Source: Faecalispora anaeroviscerum (lineage in GTDB: Bacteria > Bacillota > Clostridia > Oscillospirales > Acutalibacteraceae). From it: a stretch of 64,000 bases of DNA. This document shows, one piece after another, positions 1-7,634 of the stretch; positions within the stretch are counted from its first letter, which is position 1, and every line of letters starts with the position of its first letter. Location of the stretch: assembly GCF_947568225.1 (NCBI RefSeq), contig NZ_CANOOQ010000001.1, positions 1,798,001-1,862,000 of the forward strand, given 5' to 3'. The position numbers and the translations under genes are program-made. The notes under the pieces were generated by a model that was not told the DNA's origin, made no database searches, and saw only the letters and a list, made by a program, of their open reading frames with translations.

Positions 1-39
1 AATTTCTCTTGCCTTGCCCAATTTTTTCAGCAGCGTCAT
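1..39 (-). CDS. Sugar/AI-2 ABC transporter permease, first 13 codons only (cut by window edge)
   Basis: The leftward frame opens with ATG at 39 and reads MTLLKKLGKAREI before the window ends. The ATG overlaps the stop of the upstream ATPase gene as ATGA, the usual coupling inside an import operon. Permeases of the RbsC/LsrC type commonly begin with a short basic stretch like this. Position immediately after an LsrA-like ATPase makes an LsrC-type permease likely, but only the start is visible. Confidence 0.6.
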   Translation of the reverse strand, partial: MTLLKKLGKAREI

Positions 40-1577
40 GAAACCACCTGCTCTCTCGAAATCACGTCAAACGCAGCTGCCATCAGGTTATCCTGGTTGA
101 TCTCCTCTTTGGAGAACTCCCCGTTGATTCGCCCTTGATATACGGTTACCGCGCGGTCAGACAGTTCGACAATCTCCTCCATATCGGAAGAAATCAGCAT
201 CACCGCTACCCCCTGCTCCTTGAGCTGGTGGATGATTGAATAAACTTCGCCGCGCGCCACGGCGTCAATGCCGCGGGTGGGTTCGTCCAGAATGACCAGC
301 TTTGGTTTCGTAGAAAGCGCTCTGGCAATGACCACCTTCTGCTGGTTTCCACCGGAAAGGCTGCCGGTCAGCTGATCCTGCCCCGTTGCCTTAATTCGGA
401 AATGTTCAATATATTCCTGCGTCAGCTCCTGCTCCGTCTTGCGGTTGAGAAACACTTTGCCCATTACCATACGGTTCAGAATCGCAGAGGTGGTGTTGGC
501 GGCGACATCGCTGATCTTAAACAATCCATTTAGGTGACGGTCTTCGGGAACATAGTTGACGCCGGCTTCCAGAACTTTTTTCGTGGAAAGACCCGTAATA
601 TTCTTCCCATCCAAAATCGCCTGGCCGCCCAAAACCTTGTCCCGACCAAAAATGGTTGTGGCCAACTCGGTACGGCCCGCGCCAACAACGCCCGCAACAC
701 CGAGAATCTCGCCGGGGTAAATCTTCAGGTTAATCCCGCGGAAGCCGTAGCCCGAATAATTCACCAGCTCAAGTACGGGCTTTGCGTCCTTGTAATTCAG
801 CGCGGCGGCACTGGCGGTTTCTTTTATCTCCTGCTCCTGCATGTTTGGGGGCAAAAGCCCTTTAACAAGCATCTCGCGGGTAAAGTCACCAATCGGCCCG
901 TGCAGCGTAATCACGCCGTCGCACATAATCGCGACGTGGGTGGCAATATCAAACACCTCCGTGAGGCGATGAGTGATGTAGATCATACCGATTCCTTTTT
1001 TCTGCAAATCGCGGATGCAGCGGAACAGGCTTTCTACTTCATCAAAGGTTAACGCACTGGTCGGCTCATCAAAAATCAACAGCTCTGCGTTGCGCAGCAG
1101 GCCGCGAAGAATTTCTACCAGCTGCTGCTCAGCAATGGAAAGGCTGCTCGCTTTTCTGGTTAAATCCAGATGCCAGCCGATGTCATCCATCAGCTGCGTC
1201 AGCCGCCGGCGAAGCTCTGCGCTGGGTGCGTCGAACCCGACGCCGACAAGAATATTTTCTTCTACCGTCATGTTGGGGAAAAGCATCGGTTCCTGGGGTA
1301 CCATATAAATACCATGCGTTAAAGCGACGGACGGCTTGGTCAGCAACACTTTTTCGCCCCGGATTTCAATTTCACCCTGGTCCGGCTGATAAATGCCCAT
1401 AATGATTTTCATTAAGGTGCTTTTTCCCGCTCCGTTTCCGCCGATCAGGGCCAGAATCTCACCGGAGTGAATCTCCAGATTGATTCCTTTCAGCACCTGG
1501 TTCAGGCTGAACATTTTGCAGATTCCACGAACACTCAGCAAAGACTGGCCGGAACGTTCTGTTTGGGATTGCGCCAT
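36..1577 (-). CDS. lsrA: LsrA-like duplicated ABC ATPase for autoinducer-2 import
   Basis: Cytoplasmic ATPase of a carbohydrate-type ABC importer, 513 residues, two fused nucleotide-binding domains as in RbsA/LsrA/MglA. The first Walker A is GGNGAGKST at about residues 46-54, with Walker B LLIFDEPTSALT. The second half has LSGGNQQKV and ILDEPTRGID. As in this family, the first signature is degenerate (SLSIAEQQ). The stretch GIYMVPQEPMLFP closely recalls E. coli LsrA. The frame is open from 1598, but GGAGGGGG lies just before the ATG at 1577, so that start is chosen. It is divergent from lsrR and lsrK, which supports AI-2 over ribose as substrate. LsrB, C, D, F and G would lie outside the window. 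Confidence 0.85.
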   Translation of the reverse strand: MAQSQTERSGQSLLSVRGICKMFSLNQVLKGINLEIHSGEILALIGGNGAGKSTLMKIIMGIYQPDQGEIEIRGEKVLLTKPSVALTHGIYMVPQEPMLFPNMTVEENILVGVGFDAPSAELRRRLTQLMDDIGWHLDLTRKASSLSIAEQQLVEILRGLLRNAELLIFDEPTSALTFDEVESLFRCIRDLQKKGIGMIYITHRLTEVFDIATHVAIMCDGVITLHGPIGDFTREMLVKGLLPPNMQEQEIKETASAAALNYKDAKPVLELVNYSGYGFRGINLKIYPGEILGVAGVVGAGRTELATTIFGRDKVLGGQAILDGKNITGLSTKKVLEAGVNYVPEDRHLNGLFKISDVAANTTSAILNRMVMGKVFLNRKTEQELTQEYIEHFRIKATGQDQLTGSLSGGNQQKVVIARALSTKPKLVILDEPTRGIDAVARGEVYSIIHQLKEQGVAVMLISSDMEEIVELSDRAVTVYQGRINGEFSKEEINQDNLMAAAFDVISREQVVS

Positions 1578-1644
1578 TTTTCCCCCTCCATACACCATAG
1601 ACTCGTAGGCTTTCTACAAAATACCTGTTTTTGTGCGCCAATTT

Positions 1645-1658
1645 AAAACAATTGTTTT
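1645..1658. promoter_or_regulatory. 14-bp perfect palindrome, candidate LsrR operator
   Basis: AAAACAATTGTTTT is a perfect palindrome about 20 bp downstream of the predicted lsrA start of transcription. A related AACATTTGTTTT occurs near 1927 on the lsrR side. The position suits a repressor site. That LsrR binds it is inference. Confidence 0.45.
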
Positions 1659-1684
1659 TAATACGAATTTTTATCTGTGCGATT

Positions 1685-1713
1685 ATCATACGATATTTTC
1701 TTTGCATTGTCAA
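1685..1713 (-). promoter_or_regulatory. Sigma-A promoter of lsrA operon
   Basis: Leftward TTGACA (1713-1708) and TATGAT (1690-1685) are separated by exactly 17 bp, and transcription would start near 1678. Consensus -35 and near-consensus -10. Confidence 0.75.
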
Positions 1714-1868
1714 CGGGGTTTTTCTTTCCCAATCGAAATATATTAGATAATATTCATTCTATTTTTGCTTGTTTTTTTCAAATTTAAGCGATAAAAACAA
1801 TAAAAAGTACATAACTGTGTGAATTAAAGCGAATTCTAAAACCATATATTATCAAAAAAAATTAATAA

Positions 1869-1897
1869 TTGACAGCTAAACGCTTTGCTGATATACT
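1869..1897 (+). promoter_or_regulatory. Sigma-A promoter upstream of lsrR-lsrK
   Basis: TTGACA (1869-1874) and TATACT (1892-1897) are 17 bp apart. This would give a leader of about 170 nt before lsrR. A second, weaker candidate with a 19-bp spacer (TTGACG 2013, TATGAT 2038) lies closer to the gene. Confidence 0.7.
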
Positions 1898-1981
1898 TGA
1901 AATCAAGAACAAAATATTTTATTAGTAACATTTGTTTTGTTTTGATACAGATGTGATACCACTTCTCATAAGGCGGGCCAA

Positions 1982-2033
1982 TCCCGGTTTTCCTCCCGGG
2001 GGGAGAAGCATCTTGACGCTCCCCCCGCCGGGA
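1982..2033. repeat. GC-rich nested inverted repeat in lsrR leader
   Basis: TCCCGG (1982-1987) pairs with CCGGGA (2028-2033), and CGGGGGGAG (1997-2005) pairs with CTCCCCCCG (2019-2027) around a 13-nt loop. It lies between the consensus promoter and the lsrR ribosome site. There is no T-run after it, so it is not an ordinary terminator. Confidence 0.6.
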
Positions 2034-2076
2034 ATGGTATGATAGGAAAGCAAAAACAACTCTGGAGGTGCTTCAT

Positions 2077-3000
2077 TTGAATTATGAAGATGTTCTCGTC
2101 GTGAAAACTGCCTGGTACTATTATGTGGAAAACATGACCCAGCAGAAAATCTCGGAACGACTGGGAATCTCGCGCATGCGTGTAATTAAATTATTGGAAA
2201 AGGCCCGACAGGACGGCGTCATCCAATTTAAAATACACCAGGACGGCGTTCAGCGCATGGAGCTGGAACGGCAGCTTTCGGAAACATGGAGCCTGAAGGA
2301 CACTTTTATTGTGCCCACTCCGCCGGATACAGCCGATGCAAATAAAACCATTGCGCAGGCCGCCTCGATGTATGTAAGCGATAGAATCACTGAGCATTCG
2401 TTTATCAATATGGGCTACGGCGATACGCTCAGCCGAGTACTGAACCATCTAGCCACGCTGAGTGAGTTCCCCGTTTCAGTCGTTTCGCTCACCGGCGGTG
2501 TCAATTATTATCTGCCAAACACCCAATCGCATATTTTTAACGCGAAGCTTTACCTTTTGCCAGCTCCTCTGCTGGTATCTTCCCCCGAAATGGTGAAAGC
2601 TATGATGCAGGAGCCTTCCGTAACCGAAATTATGCGCATGGCAAAGCTTGCCTCTATGACACTGATCGGTATTGGCGGCATGGCCGACAACGCGACGATC
2701 CTGACCAACGGGATCGTCAGTAAAAATGATTTCTTTTATCTTTCGATGCGCGGTGCAGTTGGCGACGTGCTCAGTCATTTCATTGACAAAAACGGCAACC
2801 CGGTTCACACCGGCATTGAAGACCGCCTGATCAGCACCCCACTAGACACTCTGCGCCAGCTGGACAATGTGGTTGGCGTGGCGGCCGGAGCCGACAAGGT
2901 GGAGGGCATTCGCGCGGCACTGCGCGGAAAATATCTGGATATTCTCATCACCGACGAAGAAACCGCACAGGCGCTCATCGACGGTGAAACGGCAGAATAA
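2077..3000 (+). CDS. lsrR: LsrR-like SorC/DeoR-type transcriptional regulator
   Basis: DNA-binding regulator with N-terminal helix-turn-helix (TQQKISERLGISRMRVIKLLEKA, about residues 22-44; conserved core ISERLGISRMRVIKLL) and a C-terminal sugar-binding domain of the SorC family. In enteric bacteria LsrR represses lsr genes until phospho-AI-2 binds. The motifs TLSGGV-like SLTGGVNYY, LPAPLLVSS, GAVGDVL and VAAGADKVEGIRAALRG match that family in order. The GTG at 2068 lies inside the ribosome site, whereas GGAGG at 2064-2068 is 8 nt before a TTG at 2077, so TTG is taken as start (307 residues). Divergent from lsrA and followed by lsrK. Confidence 0.85.
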   Translation: MNYEDVLVVKTAWYYYVENMTQQKISERLGISRMRVIKLLEKARQDGVIQFKIHQDGVQRMELERQLSETWSLKDTFIVPTPPDTADANKTIAQAASMYVSDRITEHSFINMGYGDTLSRVLNHLATLSEFPVSVVSLTGGVNYYLPNTQSHIFNAKLYLLPAPLLVSSPEMVKAMMQEPSVTEIMRMAKLASMTLIGIGGMADNATILTNGIVSKNDFFYLSMRGAVGDVLSHFIDKNGNPVHTGIEDRLISTPLDTLRQLDNVVGVAAGADKVEGIRAALRGKYLDILITDEETAQALIDGETAE

Positions 3001-3132
3001 AGCAAGGTATCCTATCACTCTTCCTCCGCAGAAAGCGCAGGAAGAAGCAAACCTCTTTTTCAGCAACAATCGTATCGTGTGTTTTGAAAGCATCTTTGTA
3101 TGGAAAAACGTTCAGACGGGAGGAAATCGGAA

Positions 3133-4698
3133 ATGGCGCACAATTATCTGATGGCGGTGGACGCCGGTACCGGCAGCGTAAGAGCTGTGCTGTTTGATCT
3201 GGAAGGAAACCAGGTTGACGTTGTGCAGCAGGAGTGGGATCACAAGGAAGACCCCAGATACCCCGGCAGCATGGATTTTGACTGGGTTCATAACTGGGAG
3301 CTCGCCTCGGGCTGCATTCGCGGTGTTCTGGAAAAAACCAGGATTGACCCCAAGGAGCTGGCGGCAATTTCTACCACCTGCATGCGGGAAGGCATTGTTC
3401 TGTACGATGCCGCGGGACAGGAAATCTGGGCCTGCGCCAACGTGGATGCCCGCAGCGAGGATGAAGTGGTGGAGCTGATTCGGCGGGACCCGGAAATGGA
3501 AAAAGAGCTATATCTCGAATCCGGGCAGACCTATGCGCTCAGCGCTCTGCCCCGTTTAATGTGGCTGAAGAACAAGATGCCGGAACTGTACGAAAAAACT
3601 GCCGCGGTGGGCATGTTCAACGACTGGCTGATCTATAAGCTGACGGGCGTTCTGGCTGTGGAGCCAAGCAACGGCTCTACCACCGGTATTTTTGATTTAC
3701 AGAAGCGTAGCTGGGACCCCACCATTGCAGAAAAATGCGGACTGCGTACCGACATCTTCCCCGCTGTGACAGAGTGCGGCAAGGTGGTCGGCTCCGTCAG
3801 CGAAGCGGCTGCAAAGCAGACCGGCCTGGCAGCGGGAATTCCCGTTGTGTCTGGCGGCGGAGACGCACAGCTGGGTAGCATCGGCGTCGGCGTGGTCAGT
3901 CCGGGGCAGGCTGCGGTGTTCGGTGGCAGCTTCTGGCAGTACGAATACAATACCGCAAACGGCAAAACAGACCCCGGCTGCCGCGTGAGAGTTAACTGCC
4001 ACGCGATTCCCGGCGTTTGGCAGTACGAAGCGCTGGCCTTTAAGCCCGGCCTGGTCATGCGCTGGTTCCGCGACGGATTCTGCGAGCTGGAAAAGCAGCA
4101 GGGCGAGGAAAGCGGAAAAGACCCCTATTACCTGATGGACAAAAAGGCCGCCGAGGTGCCCGCCGGGTGCTACGGAATGATGTGCACGTTTTCAGACGTG
4201 ATGAATTTCATTCATTGGCAGCATGCGGCCCCCACTTTTACCAACTTTGAGCTTGACCCCCAGAAATTCAATCGCTATACATTCTACCGCGCCATTCTGG
4301 AAAACACGGCGATGGTCACAAAGGGCCATCTCGATCTGGTACGGGAAGCCACTCAGAACATGCCGAAGGAAATCATCTTTGCCGGCGGCGCCTCCAAAAG
4401 CCCGCTCTGGTGCCAAATCCTTTCCGACGTACTGGGGCTGCCTGTGAAGGTGCCTGTGGTAAAGGAAGCTACCGCACTGGGTGCGGCCGTTCTGGCCGGT
4501 GTGGGCGTAGGCATTTACAGTGACGCGGCAGAGGCCGCGCAGAAACTGGTCAAATGGGATCGTGAGTATCAACCTAACGCGGAAGCCCACGCCCTTTACC
4601 TGCGGATGTATGAGCCTTGGCACAAGGTATACACAGCGCAGCTGGAGCTGTGCCGCGAAAAACTGACAAAACCAATGTGGAGCGCTCCCGGCGTATGA
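3133..4698 (+). CDS. lsrK: Autoinducer-2 kinase LsrK (FGGY family)
   Basis: Phosphorylates imported AI-2 (DPD) in the cytoplasm, trapping it and creating the LsrR ligand. It has 521 residues, as expected for the family. The N-terminal ATPase-fold motif DAGTGSVRAVLFDLEGNQ, the block CMREGIVLYD..IWACANVDAR, the glycine-rich VVSGGGDAQLG, the C-terminal FAGGASKSPLWCQILSDV and the extreme end LTKPMWSAPGV all parallel E. coli LsrK closely rather than xylulose or glycerol kinases. The frame is open from 3100, but GGGAGG sits 9 nt before ATG 3133. It lies 130 bp after lsrR and probably shares its transcript. Confidence 0.88.
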   Translation: MAHNYLMAVDAGTGSVRAVLFDLEGNQVDVVQQEWDHKEDPRYPGSMDFDWVHNWELASGCIRGVLEKTRIDPKELAAISTTCMREGIVLYDAAGQEIWACANVDARSEDEVVELIRRDPEMEKELYLESGQTYALSALPRLMWLKNKMPELYEKTAAVGMFNDWLIYKLTGVLAVEPSNGSTTGIFDLQKRSWDPTIAEKCGLRTDIFPAVTECGKVVGSVSEAAAKQTGLAAGIPVVSGGGDAQLGSIGVGVVSPGQAAVFGGSFWQYEYNTANGKTDPGCRVRVNCHAIPGVWQYEALAFKPGLVMRWFRDGFCELEKQQGEESGKDPYYLMDKKAAEVPAGCYGMMCTFSDVMNFIHWQHAAPTFTNFELDPQKFNRYTFYRAILENTAMVTKGHLDLVREATQNMPKEIIFAGGASKSPLWCQILSDVLGLPVKVPVVKEATALGAAVLAGVGVGIYSDAAEAAQKLVKWDREYQPNAEAHALYLRMYEPWHKVYTAQLELCREKLTKPMWSAPGV

Positions 4699-4729
4699 CC
4701 ACTTACTGAAGAAAGGATGCAATAAACTT

Positions 4730-5089
4730 ATGTATATTATTGATGAAAAAGAGAAGGAATACCGTTTCGGCGACAGCGGCCCCAAATACCTGATGAAAGG
4801 CCCGCGCATGAACTTTGCGCTGGTGCAGTTCCAGCCCGGCCAGGATTTTAAGGCTCATCTGCATAACATTATGGAAGAAAACTTCTATATTATCGAGGGC
4901 GAAATCGACATCGTGGTAGACGGTGTGGTGCATCACCTGACCCCCGGCCAGTTTATCCATATTGAGCCACACGAAACGCATTACTGCATCAACAATTATG
5001 ACAAGCCGGTGAAAATGGTTTCTACCCTGGCCCCCTACCAGGAGGTTGACAAGGTGGAGATCGAAAATTATACCTACAACGGGAAATAG
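4730..5089 (+). CDS. Small cupin-domain protein of the lsr locus
   Basis: A 119-residue single-domain cupin. Motif 1 appears as HLHNIMEENFYIIEGEIDIVVDG (core GxxFxxHxH-like KAHLHNIMEE, then the GEIDIVV strand), and motif 2 as PGQFIHIEPHETHYCINN. The histidines and glutamate of a metal site are present. It follows lsrK by 31 bp and the pair ends at a large hairpin, so co-transcription is likely. Its reaction is unknown. It could be an isomerase or lyase acting on phospho-AI-2, in the place held by LsrG or LsrF elsewhere. That role is inferred only from position. Confidence 0.75.
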   Translation: MYIIDEKEKEYRFGDSGPKYLMKGPRMNFALVQFQPGQDFKAHLHNIMEENFYIIEGEIDIVVDGVVHHLTPGQFIHIEPHETHYCINNYDKPVKMVSTLAPYQEVDKVEIENYTYNGK

Positions 5090-5119
5090 CGGGATTTCTC
5101 CCAAACTTTTCATGAGCAT

Positions 5120-5169
5120 AAATATACGGCAGGGGAACGGAGCGATCACCGTTCCCCTGCCGTATATTT
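5120..5169. terminator. Large perfect hairpin after lsrK-cupin, probable terminator
   Basis: Perfect 21-bp inverted repeat (arms 5120-5140 and 5149-5169) with an 8-nt loop. The 3' arm ends TATATTT and a long U-run is lacking. It lies between the lsr genes and the convergent phosphoesterase gene and may act in both directions. Confidence 0.7.
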
Positions 5170-5296
5170 GCTGTGTGATAAACCTGCGCTCACCACACTT
5201 TATCATCAGTCACCTGAAGCATTTCGTTCCATAAAAACAAAAACTCCGTCACCTACCAAAGGCAGAGGACGGAATCAATGGCTTTTAAAAGCGAAA

Positions 5297-5986
5297 TTAC
5301 CGATAGTGTGAGCCTCCGCTCCGTCCATCGACCTTCTCCACCTGATCAAACAGACAGATATGGCTGCCCGTAATACCGCGGTTGATATGCAGCGAGCCAA
5401 AAAACCATTTCTCGAATTTTATCGAACGGATCAAGCCCTCAAAGTACATCTCCAGCGGGCTGATCTGATGCTCTTCGTCAATCAGCGCACGCATGCGCGG
5501 CGACGGCTCGTGAGTGACAATGTAGTCCACATGCATCTGATGCTCCCGCAGATTGGTAACCCCCTCTTCCATCTCCTCACGGCTTGGCATTTCCTGCGGC
5601 CACCACCGGCCTACATCTTTATACATCTGCCGCTCTTTGCTTTCTCCGCCGCCAAAGGTAAAAAATGTTTTGCCCTCCAATGTGAAAACCTGCCCGCGCA
5701 TCAGGTGGTACAGGTTGCCGCTGATCTGCTGTACCTTCCCCCCGTTCCACTCGGTAACCGGGTACTTCTCCAGAAGCTCGTAGTTTTCATGCGCACCATC
5801 TACAAACAGAATATTATATTTTCTCGACCCCAGCTTTTTCAGAATTTTTTCTTCACTACTGTCACCATTCCACAAAAAGCCAAAATCGCCGCATACAATC
5901 AGGCTGTCTCCGCGCCGCAGGCGCCGTACCTCCGGGGACTGGAACCGTTCCAGCTCGCCGTGAGTGTCTCCCGTTAGATAAATCAA
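5297..5986 (-). CDS. Calcineurin-like metallophosphoesterase
   Basis: A 229-residue cytoplasmic phosphoesterase of unknown substrate. Metal-binding blocks are visible in order: GDTHG (residues 6-10), GDFG (about 33-36), GAHEN in place of the usual GNHE/D (about 64), VTHEPS (about 162) and GSLH (about 197). The Asn-to-Ala change in the third block is a variation seen here; its effect is unknown. The start is TTG at 5986, with GGGAG a few bases upstream. It stands alone, convergent with the lsr cluster. No neighbour hints at its substrate. Confidence 0.75.
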   Translation of the reverse strand: MIYLTGDTHGELERFQSPEVRRLRRGDSLIVCGDFGFLWNGDSSEEKILKKLGSRKYNILFVDGAHENYELLEKYPVTEWNGGKVQQISGNLYHLMRGQVFTLEGKTFFTFGGGESKERQMYKDVGRWWPQEMPSREEMEEGVTNLREHQMHVDYIVTHEPSPRMRALIDEEHQISPLEMYFEGLIRSIKFEKWFFGSLHINRGITGSHICLFDQVEKVDGRSGGSHYR

Positions 5987-6082
5987 GACCGCTCCCGCCT
6001 ATCTCTTAAAAATTTGTGTTTTTTCTGAATCATTCTTTATCTTTTCACATTTAGCTGTTATACTTAATTGAATCAAACTTTC

Positions 6083-6113
6083 TGTTCTCCCCCGTCTTTG
6101 GCGGGGGAGAACA
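6083..6113. repeat. 12-bp perfect inverted repeat upstream of dacF
   Basis: TGTTCTCCCCCG (6083-6094) and CGGGGGAGAACA (6102-6113) form a perfect stem with a 7-nt loop, 78 bp before the carboxypeptidase start. It could be a leader element or an upstream terminator. It resembles other CCCC/GGGG hairpins in this window. Confidence 0.55.
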
Positions 6114-6190
6114 TCCGGTTTAAAGTGGACGAATGATAAAACAACCATTTTTTCTTTCCATCATCATATCACATTGGAGGCCATTTTTCC

Positions 6191-7537
6191 ATGAAAAAAA
6201 TGCTAACACCCGTACTGACTTTTTTGCTGACTTTTTGTGTCATTTTCTCGTCGGCTCCGGTCTCTGCGGCGGCATACAACATAGATTTTACACTGAATTC
6301 CGAAGCGGCTCTGCTGGTGAATCTCGACACCAACACCGTTGTATTTGAGCAGAACGCCGACAAAAAAATGGAGCCCGCCTCCACAACGAAAATCATGACG
6401 TTTATTGTGGCGTCCGAACATATTAAAGATTTAACCGGTACCAAGATCACGGTGAAAAAATCGGTTCTCGACGAGCTTCAGGGAACCGGCAGCTCGCTTT
6501 CCGGCGTTCTGGTGGGCGAGGAACTGACCGCCCTCCAGCTCCTCAACTGCCTGATGGTCCCCTCCGGTAACGACGCCGCCATGGTGCTGGCCGATTACGT
6601 GGGCGGCGGCGACATCAGCAAATTTGTGGATATGATGAATGAAAAGGCAAAAGAGCTGGGCTGTGAAAACACTCACTTCGCAAACCCGCACGGTCTGCAT
6701 AACGAGCAGCACTACACCACGGCGCGCGATCTGTACACCATTTCAAAATACGCCATGACGCTGCCTTACTTTACCGACATCACCTCGCAGACTCGCTACG
6801 AGCTGGCGGCCACCAACAAATACCCCAAGCCCCGTACTCTGGTAACGACCAACTATCTGACCGACCGCTACACCGGCGGCGACTATTTTTACAAATACGC
6901 CAAGGGCATTAAGACCGGTTCGCATGATCAGGCCGGGTACTGCCTGGTTTCCACCGCGATCAAGGATGGCTACAGCTACATGGCGGTCGCGCTGCATGCG
7001 CCGAAGATCGACTCCAAAGGGAACACCATTACCACCCGTGGGGAAATGATCGATTCTAAGAAGCTGTATCAATGGGCTTTTGATAACCTTCAAATCAAAA
7101 CTGTTGTGGAAAGCGGCACCAGCGTGGGCGAGGTAAAGCTCGATTACGCCTGGAACAAGGATAAGCTGCTGCTGGTCGCCGAAAAAAGCTACGCCACCAT
7201 CCTGCCAAAGGGCGTTTCCGCCTCAAGCGTTCTGATTACCCCGAAGCTCCCCGAAAAAGTGGAGGCTCCCGTGAAAAAGGGACAGGTTGTGGGTACTGCG
7301 GTACTCAGCTACGCCAATCAAGAGCTGACAACCATTAATCTGGTGGCCTCCGAATCGGTGGAACGCAGTGAGCTACTGCATTCCGCAGATGTCGTCAAAA
7401 AGATCGTTACCTCCGTCTGGTTCCTTGTGATTGCCGGCATTATTGTGGCGCTGGTGATCGTTTACCTGGTTCTGGCGCTGCTGTATAATAAAAAACGCAA
7501 ACGTCTGCGCAAGGTAAAAAAATACCGCGATATGTAA
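6191..7537 (+). CDS. dacF: D-alanyl-D-alanine carboxypeptidase (PBP5/DacF type)
   Basis: Serine peptidase S11 that trims the terminal D-Ala from peptidoglycan stem peptides outside the membrane. It has 448 residues, with a signal peptide ending near SAPVSAAAY. The catalytic triad of motifs is present: STTK (residues 64-67), SGN (in MVPSGNDAA) and KTG (in GIKTGSHDQAGYC). A PBP5-like beta-rich C-terminal domain follows. A terminal hydrophobic helix (WFLVIAGIIVALVIVYLVLALLY core, near 415-435) and basic tail act as anchor. GGAGG lies 10 nt before the ATG. Several paralogues (dacA, dacB, dacF) exist in spore formers; the exact one is not settled. Confidence 0.88.
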   Translation: MKKMLTPVLTFLLTFCVIFSSAPVSAAAYNIDFTLNSEAALLVNLDTNTVVFEQNADKKMEPASTTKIMTFIVASEHIKDLTGTKITVKKSVLDELQGTGSSLSGVLVGEELTALQLLNCLMVPSGNDAAMVLADYVGGGDISKFVDMMNEKAKELGCENTHFANPHGLHNEQHYTTARDLYTISKYAMTLPYFTDITSQTRYELAATNKYPKPRTLVTTNYLTDRYTGGDYFYKYAKGIKTGSHDQAGYCLVSTAIKDGYSYMAVALHAPKIDSKGNTITTRGEMIDSKKLYQWAFDNLQIKTVVESGTSVGEVKLDYAWNKDKLLLVAEKSYATILPKGVSASSVLITPKLPEKVEAPVKKGQVVGTAVLSYANQELTTINLVASESVERSELLHSADVVKKIVTSVWFLVIAGIIVALVIVYLVLALLYNKKRKRLRKVKKYRDM

Positions 7538-7592
7538 AAAGCAAGGCATTGCCTGCTCTTGTTTTCAGAGGGGCACACAATCGTAATAAATC

Positions 7593-7632
7593 AGGCTTCT
7601 CACAGCGGCAAGCTGAGAGAAGCCTTTTCTTT
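7593..7632. terminator. Bidirectional terminator between dacF and recG
   Basis: AGGCTTCTC (7593-7601) pairs with GAGAAGCCT (7617-7625), followed by TTTCTTT rightward. It separates convergent genes. Confidence 0.7.
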
Positions 7633-7634
7633 CC

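Noticed and set aside
1875..1893. Catabolite-response element in the lsrR promoter spacer
   Set aside because: Only the AAACG core matches; flanking TG and CA positions do not.
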